Assembly: GCF_018139685.1 (NCBI RefSeq)
Contig: NZ_JAGSPN010000001.1
Location: forward strand, 682,001-746,000
Reading direction: 5' to 3'
DNA length: 64,000 bases
Origin: Cognatundibacterium luofuense
GTDB lineage: Bacteria > Pseudomonadota > Gammaproteobacteria > Burkholderiales > Burkholderiaceae_D
The notes below the pieces were generated by a model that worked only from the letters and a program-made list of their open reading frames with translations, was not told where the DNA came from and made no database searches. This document shows positions 54,074 to 63,056 of the stretch, in pieces. The first letter of the stretch is position 1, and the number at the start of each line of letters is the position of its first letter. Made by a program: the position numbers and the translations under genes.

Positions 54074-55666
54074 ATGTCCGGAGTATATCGGCAGAATTTT
54101 TTTGTTACCAGCTCGGGTGATAAATTCTTGATCTGGAAACGGGGATTGTTAAGTCTGGGGCTGGCTTGGCTCATTGGGGTTGTTCCGGCGTCGATATGCG
54201 AAGATGCGGTTGCTCAAAATTTACCTGTGCTCGGTGATACCGCACGTGAAGAGCTTTCACCTTTAATGGAGAGGCGTCTTGGCGAGCAAATTATGTATAT
54301 TGTGCGCCGTGATCCCGATTACATTGATGACTGGGCGGTATCGGAGTATCTGAACCGGTTGGGTAATAAGATGCTTGAGGCTAGGCCTGATGCCAGAGGT
54401 GAAGCTAATTTTAATTTCGACTTTTTTGCGGTTCGCGATCCGGTGCTGAATGCATTTGCATTTCCCGGTGGATTTATTGGGTTTCACTCTGGGCTTATCT
54501 TGTCCGCCCAGTCTGAGTCTGAGCTTGCTTCTGTTATGGGGCATGAGATCGGACATGTCGCACAACGGCATATTGCTCGAATGCTGGCAGCTCAAAAATA
54601 TGACGCATTTATTCCGATTGCAGCATTGGCGCTGGCCATCCTTGCTGCCAGAAGCAGTCCGGATGCAGCGATCGCAGTTGCTAGTGGTGGACAAGGGTTG
54701 GCTATTCAGAAACAACTTAACTTTTCCCGCGATGCTGAGCGGGAGGCTGACAGAATTGGTTTTTTAATTCTACGAGATGCGGGATTTGATACTAACGGAA
54801 TGGTGAGTTTTTTCGGACGTCTTCAAAGCTCGATGCGAAATTATTCGGATAACGCGCCCGCATTTCTGAGAAGTCATCCACTTACCAGTGAACGAATTGC
54901 CGATATTCAAGGGCGTGTTGCGGATCAGCGGTATAAACAGGTCCCGGACGGCCTCGATTTCCTGTTGGCGAAGGCGAGAATCAAGGTTTTACAGGACCCT
55001 GGGACACAAGGTCTTATTGATGCGCGCGCATGGTTTGAGCAAGTGAAGCGCACAGGGCGCATTGAAGATCTTGTGATGGCAAATTATGGACTGGCATTTG
55101 TTGCAATGAAGCAAGGTAGGTACTCTGAAGCACTTCAATATCACAAGACATCTTTGGATATCGTACAAGGAAATGATTTGCTTTCACTTCAGGCCAGGGC
55201 GAGTTGTATGTTTGCATGCCTGGAGCTTGAAATAAAATTTGCTGCAAAGTCCTACGAAGATGTTATTCAAAGAGCGGAGCGCGCGATGACAGAGTTGCCA
55301 TTGTCACGTGGCATTGCATATATCTATGCGGAAGCATTAATGGGTAAGGGGGCAGCTGGACGAGCAGAAAGTTTTCTTCGGGATCAGATTTCACTTTATC
55401 GTACTGAGCCGAAATTGCACAAATTGTTGGCAAAAACCTATGCTCAGTTAGGAAAGCAATCATTGCAACATATCGCATTGGCAGATGAGGCTGCTGTGCA
55501 AGGGGCATGGAGCGCTGCAATCCATCAACTTGAGATTGCAAGACAGCAAAAAGACGCAGGTTATTATGATATGTCAGTCATTGATGCTAAAGAGCGTGAG
55601 TGGAAAGAAGTGCATAAAGAAGAACTAGCCGCAGAGAAGAAACAGTCGAAACAGTTGTCGCAATAG
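54074..55666 (+). CDS. BepA-like M48 metalloprotease/chaperone with TPR tail
   Basis: 530 residues from ATG 54074, whose GGGAG site lies 10 nt upstream; ATG 54065 is too close to that site. Signal peptide [20 protein letters not shown]. The M48 zinc motif is His157-Glu158-x2-His161 ([12 protein letters not shown]), with the third ligand Glu in READRIGF. The region [18 protein letters not shown] is typical of BepA/YfgC. The C-terminal half is helical TPR-like ([33 protein letters not shown]). BepA promotes outer-membrane protein assembly and degrades misassembled LptD. Confidence 0.92.
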   Translation: MSGVYRQNFFVTSSGDKFLIWKRGLLSLGLAWLIGVVPASICEDAVAQNLPVLGDTAREELSPLMERRLGEQIMYIVRRDPDYIDDWAVSEYLNRLGNKMLEARPDARGEANFNFDFFAVRDPVLNAFAFPGGFIGFHSGLILSAQSESELASVMGHEIGHVAQRHIARMLAAQKYDAFIPIAALALAILAARSSPDAAIAVASGGQGLAIQKQLNFSRDAEREADRIGFLILRDAGFDTNGMVSFFGRLQSSMRNYSDNAPAFLRSHPLTSERIADIQGRVADQRYKQVPDGLDFLLAKARIKVLQDPGTQGLIDARAWFEQVKRTGRIEDLVMANYGLAFVAMKQGRYSEALQYHKTSLDIVQGNDLLSLQARASCMFACLELEIKFAAKSYEDVIQRAERAMTELPLSRGIAYIYAEALMGKGAAGRAESFLRDQISLYRTEPKLHKLLAKTYAQLGKQSLQHIALADEAAVQGAWSAAIHQLEIARQQKDAGYYDMSVIDAKEREWKEVHKEELAAEKKQSKQLSQ

Positions 55667-55694
55667 CGTAATGTCTTGATGGAATTCTTTATTC

Positions 55695-55710
55695 TGGCAC
55701 TATCTTTGCT
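55695..55710 (+). promoter_or_regulatory. Sigma-54 (RpoN) promoter of the glycosylation operon
   Basis: TGGCACTATCTTTGCT matches the -24/-12 consensus at all but one degenerate position (T for R after TGGCAC), with GG and GC 10 bp apart. It is 80 bp upstream of the first ORF of the operon. Confidence 0.78.
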
Positions 55711-55790
55711 TTTTCAGTACCGAGCAATTCATTTCCTTCTGTCGCATTTGTTGTTGAAGCCCTGATTCGATCAGGTTAGAGAGTGTTTAT

Positions 55791-56090
55791 ATGATATTTG
55801 GTTGGTTTAATGCAAAAGAGTCCAAGAATTTTGGTGCGGCGCTTGCCGACTACTATTTAAGCGGAATGAAATTTGATCAGGTCAAACGTTCCCTAAAGCA
55901 GAATGATAAAAAACAAAAGGAAGTTCTGGTTCAGGTGGTCAACAGGGTTGTATCTTTTAAAGAAAAAGAGAAGTTAAACATCTATAAGAAAGCACAACTT
56001 TGCAATGCTTTTAAATGGCGCCTGCTGGAAGCTGGATTAGAAAGATCTCATGTTGATGAGCTGACAGCCTGGTTGGTTCGCGGCCTCTAA
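55791..56090 (+). CDS. Small basic protein of unknown function
   Basis: 99 residues, Lys-rich and mostly helical (QVKRSLKQNDKKQKEVLVQV, VSFKEKEKLNIYKKAQL), without signal peptide, membrane helix or cysteine pair. It starts MIFGWFNAKESKNFG with an AGAGAG site upstream. It is the first gene after the RpoN promoter and 23 bp before the GT41 gene. It may be an accessory, targeting or chaperone protein for the glycosyltransferase or its acceptor; I do not recognise the family. Confidence 0.7.
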   Translation: MIFGWFNAKESKNFGAALADYYLSGMKFDQVKRSLKQNDKKQKEVLVQVVNRVVSFKEKEKLNIYKKAQLCNAFKWRLLEAGLERSHVDELTAWLVRGL

Positions 56091-56113
56091 ATACCCACAT
56101 ATATCGCCTAAAT

Positions 56114-58198
56114 ATGTCAATTATTGCAAGATTCAGCGCCAAGCTGCAAAAGTTGATGAATCGTCGACTGGAGGTTCTGATTGCACGCCAGCATGCTGAG
56201 TCGAAAGATGAGTCAGACACAAGTAACGGAAGCCTTTTGGCAGTAAAAATACATCAAGCAGAGTTGTTGATTGCGAGTGGGCACGACAAAGAATCGGCAG
56301 GTGATTTCGCCGGTGCCTTTGAGTGTTATTTGCAGGCTGACAGGCTTGCGCCAGAGTTCCAGAAGGTGGCATTGAATTTAGGTAATAGCTTTCTGCATCA
56401 GGGAAATCTGAATGCTGCGAGCGAGCAATACAAACGCGCCGTTCGCCTTGATCCAGCATATGCGGCAGCCCATTTTAATCTGGGAAATGTACGGGATATG
56501 CTCAATCAGAAATCTGATGCTGAGATCAGCTATCTGGAAGCGATTCGCCACAAGCCTGATTTTGCAGATGCATATGTCGGTCTTGGAAATGTGCAAAGCG
56601 ATACTGGTCGTAAAGATGCTGCCATTATCAGTTACAGAAAAGCGTTAGAGTTGATTCCCGATTATCACAACGTTCGCTGTAATATTGCGCTGGCTTTAAG
56701 AGAGCTGGGAGACAGAGAGGCTGCGGTTGCTGAATATGAGTTAATTCTTGAGCGAGATAATGAGTTTCTTGAAGCTTACGGGAATTTGGCAGTCGTTTAT
56801 CGTGAGTTGGGTCTGCTGAACAAAGCGATGGATATATGTCGCGGATATTTACACCGTAATCCACACAGCGCCATGATGGCAACTTTATTGTTGTTTTGTA
56901 TGGCCCACAGCGAAAAGGTTAGTCCCGTTGAGTTATTTGATGCTCATCGTCGACTCGGATTGCAAATGGAGTCTCCGTTTTCGGATACTTGGAAAAGGGC
57001 GTTACGACAACCAGCTTCTGGTCGCGTCATGAGAATTGGTTTCGTCAGCGCCGACTTTTTCCGGCATGCTGTTATGCAGTTTCTGGAGCCATTGCTTGAT
57101 CAGTTGCAAGCAGATCAGGATATTGAAGTTTTTATTTACTACAATAACGTCGTAGCAGATGAAGTGAACCAGCGGCTACGTGAGAAGTATCGTCGTTGGT
57201 TTGATGTTGTGTCGATTAGCGATGAGGAATTCGCGACTAAGATTGAATCCGATGAGATTGATGTGCTTGTCGATTTGTCTGGTCATACCAGCGGGCACAG
57301 GTTACCAGTATTTGCGCGTCGTCCTGCGCCGGTTCAGATCAGCTGGCTTGGGTATCCGGGTACTACTGGTATGCACTCAATGGATTACTTTCTCTGTGAT
57401 CCATTCTTTGTTGATGACAGTCTAAAAAAACAATTTACGGAAAAATTTGCCAGACTTCCGATTACGACGACTTTTTCTCCAGTTCCTTATGCTGATCCTG
57501 TCAAAGATCTGCCAGCGAAAGGAGGCGGAATATTGACGTTCGGTAGTTTTAACCGGATCGAAAAATTGTCCGACCATGTGCTGATGCTTTGGGCAGAAGT
57601 TTTAAAAGCGATTCCGGGAAGCAGACTTATTCTGGCTGGTCTGCCGGAAAAAATGGATACGAGCAAATTTGCAGAGCTGTTTAAATCATCAGGAATCAGT
57701 GCTGATCGTATCGAATTTCATCATCGTATGGATATGGGCAAATATCTTGAACTGCATCAACGTGTAGATGTTTGTCTCGACACCTTTCCCTATACGGGCG
57801 GCACCACAACAAATCACGCGCTTTGGATGGGCGTACCGACGCTGACTCTTGTAGGTACTACTGCGCCGGGACGGCAATCATATGCAAATATGCGCCATGT
57901 CGGATTAGGCGATGAATTTTATGCTTCCAGTCACGAGGAATTTATTCGTAAGGCTGTAGTACTTTCAACCAGGTTAGATTGGTTATCTGAGCTCAGAAAG
58001 ACATTACGCTCTAAGTTTGAAGAATCCTTATTTTGTCGTCCGGATATTGTTGCCGCCTCACTTAAGCATGCATTTGTATACATGATGGAGCGATGGACCA
58101 ATGAACAGACACCTGAACATTTTTCTGTTCAATGGGATGGTACTAAGTTTTGTACGATACAGGACAAATCTGATAAGGAAGTGAAAGATGAGTCATGA
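56114..58198 (+). CDS. TPR-GT41 O-GlcNAc transferase-like protein glycosyltransferase
   Basis: 694 residues. About six TPR units span residues 50-260 (KVALNLGNSFLHQGNLNAAS, AHFNLGNVRDMLNQ, AYVGLGNVQSDTGRKDAA). The GT41 catalytic half runs 305-680, with RIGFVSADFFRHAV (His318), QISWLGYPGTTGMHSMDY, FGSFNRIEKLSDHVLMLWA, and DTFPYTGGTTTNHALWMGVP at the nucleotide-sugar site. Such bacterial enzymes glycosylate Ser/Thr of cytoplasmic or flagellar proteins. Next to a nucleotide-sugar pathway it is likely the transferase for its product. The stop overlaps the aminotransferase start by 11 bp. Confidence 0.92.
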   Translation: MSIIARFSAKLQKLMNRRLEVLIARQHAESKDESDTSNGSLLAVKIHQAELLIASGHDKESAGDFAGAFECYLQADRLAPEFQKVALNLGNSFLHQGNLNAASEQYKRAVRLDPAYAAAHFNLGNVRDMLNQKSDAEISYLEAIRHKPDFADAYVGLGNVQSDTGRKDAAIISYRKALELIPDYHNVRCNIALALRELGDREAAVAEYELILERDNEFLEAYGNLAVVYRELGLLNKAMDICRGYLHRNPHSAMMATLLLFCMAHSEKVSPVELFDAHRRLGLQMESPFSDTWKRALRQPASGRVMRIGFVSADFFRHAVMQFLEPLLDQLQADQDIEVFIYYNNVVADEVNQRLREKYRRWFDVVSISDEEFATKIESDEIDVLVDLSGHTSGHRLPVFARRPAPVQISWLGYPGTTGMHSMDYFLCDPFFVDDSLKKQFTEKFARLPITTTFSPVPYADPVKDLPAKGGGILTFGSFNRIEKLSDHVLMLWAEVLKAIPGSRLILAGLPEKMDTSKFAELFKSSGISADRIEFHHRMDMGKYLELHQRVDVCLDTFPYTGGTTTNHALWMGVPTLTLVGTTAPGRQSYANMRHVGLGDEFYASSHEEFIRKAVVLSTRLDWLSELRKTLRSKFEESLFCRPDIVAASLKHAFVYMMERWTNEQTPEHFSVQWDGTKFCTIQDKSDKEVKDES

Positions 58199-59312
58199 TC
58201 CAGTGTATGTGACCCGTCCGTACCTGCCACCTTTGGATGAATTAATGCCGGATTTCAGAGAAATCTGGGATAGCCGGGTGTTGACAAACAGTGGTCCGTA
58301 TCATCAGGCGCTGGAAAAGGCACTTGCCGAATATCTTGAAGTCGAATACGTGAGCCTTTTTTGCAATGCAACTATCGCATTAGTTACGGCTTTGCAAGCG
58401 TTGAAGGTGAGTGGTGAAGTTGTGACTACTCCTTATTCGTTTGTTGCAACCTCACACTCGCTGCTCTGGAATAATATACGTCCGGTATTTGCAGATATAA
58501 ATCCAGTTACACTGAATCTTGATCCTGATGCGATTGAGCGCGCAATCACCGAACATACAACGGCAATTATGCCCGTTCATTGCTATGGTGTTCCCTGTGA
58601 TACTGAAGCTATTCAGAAGATTGCAGATAAGTACAAGTTAAGCGTGATTTATGATGCTGCGCATGCTTTTGGCGTAAAGCGAAATTCGGGAAATTTGTTT
58701 GCTGAGGGTGATATCTCTGTACTGAGCTTTCATGCGACCAAAGTGTTTAATACCCTCGAAGGCGGCGCTATCGTTTGTCGTACGCCTGAAATGAAGCGTC
58801 ATATTGATCATTTAAAAAATTTTGGCTTCGTCGATGAAGTAACGGTTGTAGAAGCTGGTATTAACGGCAAGATGAATGAGATGCAGGCCGCAATCGGATT
58901 GCATCAGCTGAGTTATCTTGATGATGCATTGTCCCGCCGCAGAATAATTGATACTCGCTATCGGGAAGCGCTGCACCGGGTTGAGGGTGTTAACTGTATG
59001 GCAGTGTTTAAAGATGCAGCATCCAATTACGCCTATTTTCCTGTGCTGATCAATGATGCTTATCCGATTTCGCGGGATGCTTTGTATGCGTTGCTACGTG
59101 AAAACGGTATTTTCGCGCGCAGATATTTTTTTCCGCTGATTTCGAATTTTGCTATGTACCAGCATTTTCCATCAGCGGATCCGGCAAATCTTCCGGTAGC
59201 TAGTCAGGTTGCCCGCCAAGTGCTTTGTCTTCCGATCTATCCGGAACTGAATGATGAGGATCTGCAGCGAATTATTTCGTTGGTTCAAAATCCTACCGGT
59301 GGGAATAAATGA
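58188..59312 (+). CDS. VioA-like dTDP-4-amino-4,6-dideoxyglucose aminotransferase
   Basis: 374-residue DegT/DnrJ-type PLP aminotransferase. Lys185 in SFHATKVFNTLEGGA forms the internal aldimine, and Asp156 in YDAAHAFG contacts the PLP ring nitrogen. The text DPVYVTRPYLPPLDELMP, REIWDSRVLTNSGP and VTTPYSFVATSHSLLWNN closely follows VioA, which makes dTDP-viosamine (dTDP-Qui4N), more than other DegT groups. The substrate would be dTDP-4-keto-6-deoxyglucose from RmlA/RmlB, not in this window. It overlaps both neighbours (11 bp, 4 bp). Confidence 0.85.
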   Translation: MSHDPVYVTRPYLPPLDELMPDFREIWDSRVLTNSGPYHQALEKALAEYLEVEYVSLFCNATIALVTALQALKVSGEVVTTPYSFVATSHSLLWNNIRPVFADINPVTLNLDPDAIERAITEHTTAIMPVHCYGVPCDTEAIQKIADKYKLSVIYDAAHAFGVKRNSGNLFAEGDISVLSFHATKVFNTLEGGAIVCRTPEMKRHIDHLKNFGFVDEVTVVEAGINGKMNEMQAAIGLHQLSYLDDALSRRRIIDTRYREALHRVEGVNCMAVFKDAASNYAYFPVLINDAYPISRDALYALLRENGIFARRYFFPLISNFAMYQHFPSADPANLPVASQVARQVLCLPIYPELNDEDLQRIISLVQNPTGGNK

Positions 59313-60343
59313 AACGATATGCAGGTATTACTGCGATTAGCCGCTTTTTACCGGAAGCAAAACTGACAAATATTGAATTGTCAGAGATTTTTCCAGAGTG
59401 GAGTGCAGAGAAAATTTATGAGAAAACCGGAATTCTTGAGCGCCGTATTGCTGCAGAAAATACGATGGCGTCGGATCTCGCGACACAGGCTGCAGTCAAA
59501 TTGTTTGACGGCACGGGAATCTCTCCGGATTCTGTAGATTTTCTATTGTTTTGCACTCAGACGCCTGATTATTTACTTCCTTCATCTTCCTGTCTTATTC
59601 ACCAGCGGCTTGCGTTGAGATCCGATTGTGGTGCGCTTGATATCAATATGGGGTGTTCAGGATTTGTTTACAGTTTGTCTGTTGCTGTTTCTATGATTGA
59701 ATCCGGTATGGTTCAGCGCGTACTTGTGTTGTGTGCTGATACATACAGTAAATTGATACAGCCAGGTGATCGTAGTGTTATGCCTCTTTTCGGTGATGCG
59801 GGGGCAGCAGTGATGGTCGAGCTGGTCGAATCTGAAAAACCGTGTATTCACGGATTTGCATTTGGTACAGAAGGAAATGGCGCGAAGAATCTGATTGTTC
59901 ACCACAGTGCTTGTAAAAAAGAATATTCAGAGAAATCGGTGTTTCGTGATAATTCTGGAGAGTATCGATCGGCTGAATATTTATATATGGATGGGCCTGA
60001 AATTCTGCAGTTCACTCTGCAGAAGGTTCCCGTGCTGTGTCAGACCATCCTCGAAAAATCGCAGTTGGATTTAGATGCGATTGATTTGGTGGTTTTGCAT
60101 CAGGCCAACCGGTTCTTGCTGGATGCGCTCAGAAAAAAACTGAAAGTGAAACAAGAGAAATTTGCGATTGAACTTGAACTCACTGGGAATACTGTTTCCT
60201 GCACAATTCCACTTGCGCTGATCGAATGCATACGCAAAGGAAGCTTAAAGCCTGGTATGACTTCCATACTTGCCGGGTTTGGCGTGGGATATTCATGGGC
60301 AGGTTGCGTGATTCATTCAGGTGAAATCCGTGCTTTTATATAA
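59309..60343 (+). CDS. 3-oxoacyl-ACP synthase III-like enzyme, copy 1
   Basis: 344 residues. KAS III (FabH-like) fold with catalytic Cys116 (DINMGCSGFVY), His in VLHQANRFLL and Asn in LTGNTVSCTIP. It condenses an acyl-CoA starter with malonyl-ACP. It differs from housekeeping FabH in the oxyanion region (ELTGNTVSC instead of ...GNTSAAS). Being inside the sugar operon, with a dedicated ACP next to it, argues for making a special acyl group. Start overlaps the aminotransferase as ATGA. Confidence 0.9.
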   Translation: MKRYAGITAISRFLPEAKLTNIELSEIFPEWSAEKIYEKTGILERRIAAENTMASDLATQAAVKLFDGTGISPDSVDFLLFCTQTPDYLLPSSSCLIHQRLALRSDCGALDINMGCSGFVYSLSVAVSMIESGMVQRVLVLCADTYSKLIQPGDRSVMPLFGDAGAAVMVELVESEKPCIHGFAFGTEGNGAKNLIVHHSACKKEYSEKSVFRDNSGEYRSAEYLYMDGPEILQFTLQKVPVLCQTILEKSQLDLDAIDLVVLHQANRFLLDALRKKLKVKQEKFAIELELTGNTVSCTIPLALIECIRKGSLKPGMTSILAGFGVGYSWAGCVIHSGEIRAFI

Positions 60344-60353
60344 GGAAAATAAA

Positions 60354-60581
60354 ATGTTAAATGAATTTATTGAAGGACTTGCTGAAATTCTTGAAACTGA
60401 GATTGAAAATATTCAGCCTGACACATTGCTGGGTAACTTTGCCTGGGATTCGCTTGCCGTAGTTTCAACTATGGCACTCGTGGATGATGTGTATTCGGTC
60501 ATGCTCGATGGGCAAGCCCTGGCAAAGTGTCAGACTGTCGGAGATATACAGAATTTAATTGCAGTCGCAAGTGGTAATTAA
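60354..60581 (+). CDS. Dedicated acyl carrier protein
   Basis: 75-residue acidic protein with Ser33 in WDSLAVVSTM as the phosphopantetheine site (DSL motif) and helix pattern of ACPs (EFIEGLAEILETEIENI...DTLLGN). The ATG at 60354 has AAGGA 6-10 nt upstream; an earlier start at 60321 adds a lysine-rich tail and is less likely. It sits between two KAS III genes, 10 bp and 1 bp from them. Confidence 0.88.
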   Translation: MLNEFIEGLAEILETEIENIQPDTLLGNFAWDSLAVVSTMALVDDVYSVMLDGQALAKCQTVGDIQNLIAVASGN

Positions 60582-60582
60582 A

Positions 60583-61644
60583 ATGGAAAACCCTGTTACC
60601 GATATTGGCAAGGCACTGAATGTTCAGTGTGTCGCCTTGCGCGGGATTGTCAGTGCAGTTCCTGATGCCGTCGTCGGAAATGCTGTATTCGAGGAAAAGT
60701 TCGGTGCAAAAGCCGTTGCTGAAATCTCACGGATGACAGGTGTTCAAAGCCGGAGAGTTGCATCTGCAAATCAAACAACAGCAGATCTCGCTGAAGCAGC
60801 TGCAAGGCAATTGCTGCAAAAACTCCAATGGGATTCCGAGTCCGTTGATGCAATCGTATTTGTATCCCAGACACCGGACTATCGATTACCGGCCACCGCA
60901 TGTGCCTTACAAGCAAGGTTGCAATTACCTGCACATTGTGCTGCGTTTGATATCAATTTAGGATGTTCCGGTTATGTGTACGGACTATGGGTTGCATCTA
61001 AATTAATTGATGGCGCAGGTGTTCGCCGTGTGCTGTTACTCGCAGGCGACACATCAACCAAACTGGTCAATCCGGAAGATCGCGCTACATCAATGCTTTT
61101 TGGTGACGCAGGAACTGCGACTGCAATTGAATTTGATGAAACTGCGGCGCCATCCTGGTATGTATTAGGGACAGATGGCGGAGGCGAAAAAAATCTGATA
61201 TTTCCGCGAAGCCAATATCGTAGTGCACTTCCAGCAGGTGAAAAATTGTCTGCTGCCTCACCTGATCATTTGTACATGGATGGCGCGGAAGTGTTTAATT
61301 TTACGATTCGGAGTGTTCCTCCGCTCATCAATCAGGTCTTAAGAGTTTCAGATAAGGATATTTCTGACCTGACATATGTTTTATTTCATCAGGCAAACGC
61401 ATTTATGCTGAAGCATATTGCAAAGAAATTGTCGCTGCGTGCGGATCAGTTTCCAATGAATATAGATCGTTTTGGAAATACTTCGAGCGCTTCAATTCCG
61501 TTGCTACTGGCATCTCTGGGAAGTGAAGTGCGAACGGCGAATGATGTTGTGCTGGCTGGTTTTGGTGTCGGATATTCATGGGCCGCTGTTCAGCTTTCGC
61601 TGAACGGTCTGGAGGTATGTGATTTACTTGAGGTAAAGTCGTGA
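60583..61644 (+). CDS. 3-oxoacyl-ACP synthase III-like enzyme, copy 2
   Basis: 353 residues from ATG 60583, just after the ACP stop. Catalytic Cys128 (FDINLGCSGYVYG), His (LFHQANAFML) and Asn (DRFGNTSSASIP) are all present. The Asn loop here is the standard FabH type, unlike copy 1. The two copies share the overall frame but not recent identity, so they may act in different steps or as a heterodimer. Its stop overlaps the SDR start (TGATG). Confidence 0.9.
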   Translation: MENPVTDIGKALNVQCVALRGIVSAVPDAVVGNAVFEEKFGAKAVAEISRMTGVQSRRVASANQTTADLAEAAARQLLQKLQWDSESVDAIVFVSQTPDYRLPATACALQARLQLPAHCAAFDINLGCSGYVYGLWVASKLIDGAGVRRVLLLAGDTSTKLVNPEDRATSMLFGDAGTATAIEFDETAAPSWYVLGTDGGGEKNLIFPRSQYRSALPAGEKLSAASPDHLYMDGAEVFNFTIRSVPPLINQVLRVSDKDISDLTYVLFHQANAFMLKHIAKKLSLRADQFPMNIDRFGNTSSASIPLLLASLGSEVRTANDVVLAGFGVGYSWAAVQLSLNGLEVCDLLEVKS

Positions 61645-62402
61645 TGTTCAGCAACGGTTATCTTTCGGGGAAGCGCATATTAGTGACTGGTGCATCATCC
61701 GGCATCGGCAGGCAGGTTGCGCTCGTGCTTTCCGCTTGTGGTGCAAAAATTTGCGTAACGGGACGCGATCTTGAACGCTTGCATTCGGTGGAGAAGGATT
61801 TATACGGTGAAGGTCATTCTGTTCTGTGTCTGGACTTGAATGGATCGGATGCTGTGACAGATGCTATCCGAAATGATGCTGAGGTTTCGGGTGCATTTTG
61901 GGGTGTTTTCCACGGTGCAGGCATCAGCATGGTCAGGCCTGCAAAGTTATGTAAAGAAAAACAGTTTCATGATGTTTTCTCTAGCAGTGTTCAGTCTGCC
62001 ATGGCTATTGCACGGGCTGTATCTTTACGTGGCGTGCTAGAAGATGGTGGTGCATTAGTCCTGATGTCTTCTGTGGCATCTCTTCGTGGTCAGGCAGGCA
62101 TGGCATTATATTCCGCAGCTAAATCCGCGATTGATGGAATGACGCGGTCGCTCGCAGTTGAATTTGCCCCGAGACGTATCCGAGTGAATTCATTGTGCGC
62201 CGGTGCGGTGCATACACCGATGCACGAAAAACTGGTGAGCTCACTCAGTGCAGAGTCTGTCAAAGAATACGAAGACAAGCATTTGCTCGGTTTTGGCGTG
62301 CCTGATGATGTTGCAAATACGGTTGCGTTTTTAATCGGTGAGGGCGGACGCTGGATTACAGGGACGTCGATTGTAGTTGATGGCGGCTATACCGTCAGGT
62401 AA
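61644..62402 (+). CDS. FabG-like SDR (ketoacyl-ACP reductase candidate)
   Basis: 252 residues with TGASSGIG for NADP binding, the N-A-G-type HGAGIS, SSVASLRGQ, and the catalytic YSAAKSAIDG (Tyr, Lys). Its C-terminus ITGTSIVVDGGYTVR is typical of FabG. In this operon the likely job is reducing the 3-oxoacyl-ACP made by the KAS III enzymes to 3-hydroxyacyl-ACP. ATG 61644 is preferred to GTG 61641 because it overlaps the previous stop. Confidence 0.88.
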   Translation: MFSNGYLSGKRILVTGASSGIGRQVALVLSACGAKICVTGRDLERLHSVEKDLYGEGHSVLCLDLNGSDAVTDAIRNDAEVSGAFWGVFHGAGISMVRPAKLCKEKQFHDVFSSSVQSAMAIARAVSLRGVLEDGGALVLMSSVASLRGQAGMALYSAAKSAIDGMTRSLAVEFAPRRIRVNSLCAGAVHTPMHEKLVSSLSAESVKEYEDKHLLGFGVPDDVANTVAFLIGEGGRWITGTSIVVDGGYTVR

Positions 62403-62408
62403 GGGTAT

Positions 62409-63056
62409 ATGAAACAAATTGTGGTCGTTGGTGGCGGGGGGATGGCCCGCGAAGTCATCGCCTTGATGAATCCGGTGATTCAGAGTGGTCAGGTGAGGAT
62501 TCGCGGTGTCATTGATGATACATTGCCTTTGGGTGAGGATTTTTTCCCTGGATATCCGTATCCGGTCCTCGGGAATATCGCTACTTTCAAACCGCAGGAA
62601 AGCGATTTATTGTTGCTGGCCATCGGCGATCCGGCTGCAAGGCTGAAGCTGGGCCGGGAATTGAGTACACGCGGTTGCCGTTTCTTTAGCTTTATTCATC
62701 CAACCGCCATAGTTGCTCCTGATGCGAAGCTGGGGGCCGGAGTCGTCATTTATCCGTATTCACTGGTTTCGGCGAATACCAGACTGGGTGATTTTGTGCT
62801 GATTAATGTGCATTCTGGTGCGGGACATGATGTTGTGATTGGTGACGGCAGTGTTATTTGTGCGCACGTTGACTTAACAGGTTTTGTGCAGGTTGGTGAA
62901 GCAGTTCTGATCGGGTCTCATGCTTCTGTGCTTCCCAAAGTACGTATCGGAGACTGCGCAAAGATTGGCGCGGGTTCTATTGTTGTACGAAGCGTCAGAG
63001 CACATGCAACGGTTTTTGCCCAGCCTGCGCGTACCTTAAAACAGGCAGAAGAATAA
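62409..63056 (+). CDS. NeuD/PglD-like sugar acyltransferase
   Basis: 215 residues. An N-terminal nucleotide-binding alpha/beta domain (VVVGGGGMAREVIALM) is followed by a left-handed beta helix of hexapeptides (IVAPDAKLGAGVVIYPYSLV, TRLGDFVLINVHSGAGHDVV). His in HSGAGHDV is the expected catalytic base. Members N- or O-acylate amino sugars (NeuD, PglD, VioB). Next to an ACP pathway it could transfer a 3-hydroxyacyl group onto the 4-amino of Qui4N. The stop overlaps the next start as TAATG. Confidence 0.88.
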   Translation: MKQIVVVGGGGMAREVIALMNPVIQSGQVRIRGVIDDTLPLGEDFFPGYPYPVLGNIATFKPQESDLLLLAIGDPAARLKLGRELSTRGCRFFSFIHPTAIVAPDAKLGAGVVIYPYSLVSANTRLGDFVLINVHSGAGHDVVIGDGSVICAHVDLTGFVQVGEAVLIGSHASVLPKVRIGDCAKIGAGSIVVRSVRAHATVFAQPARTLKQAEE

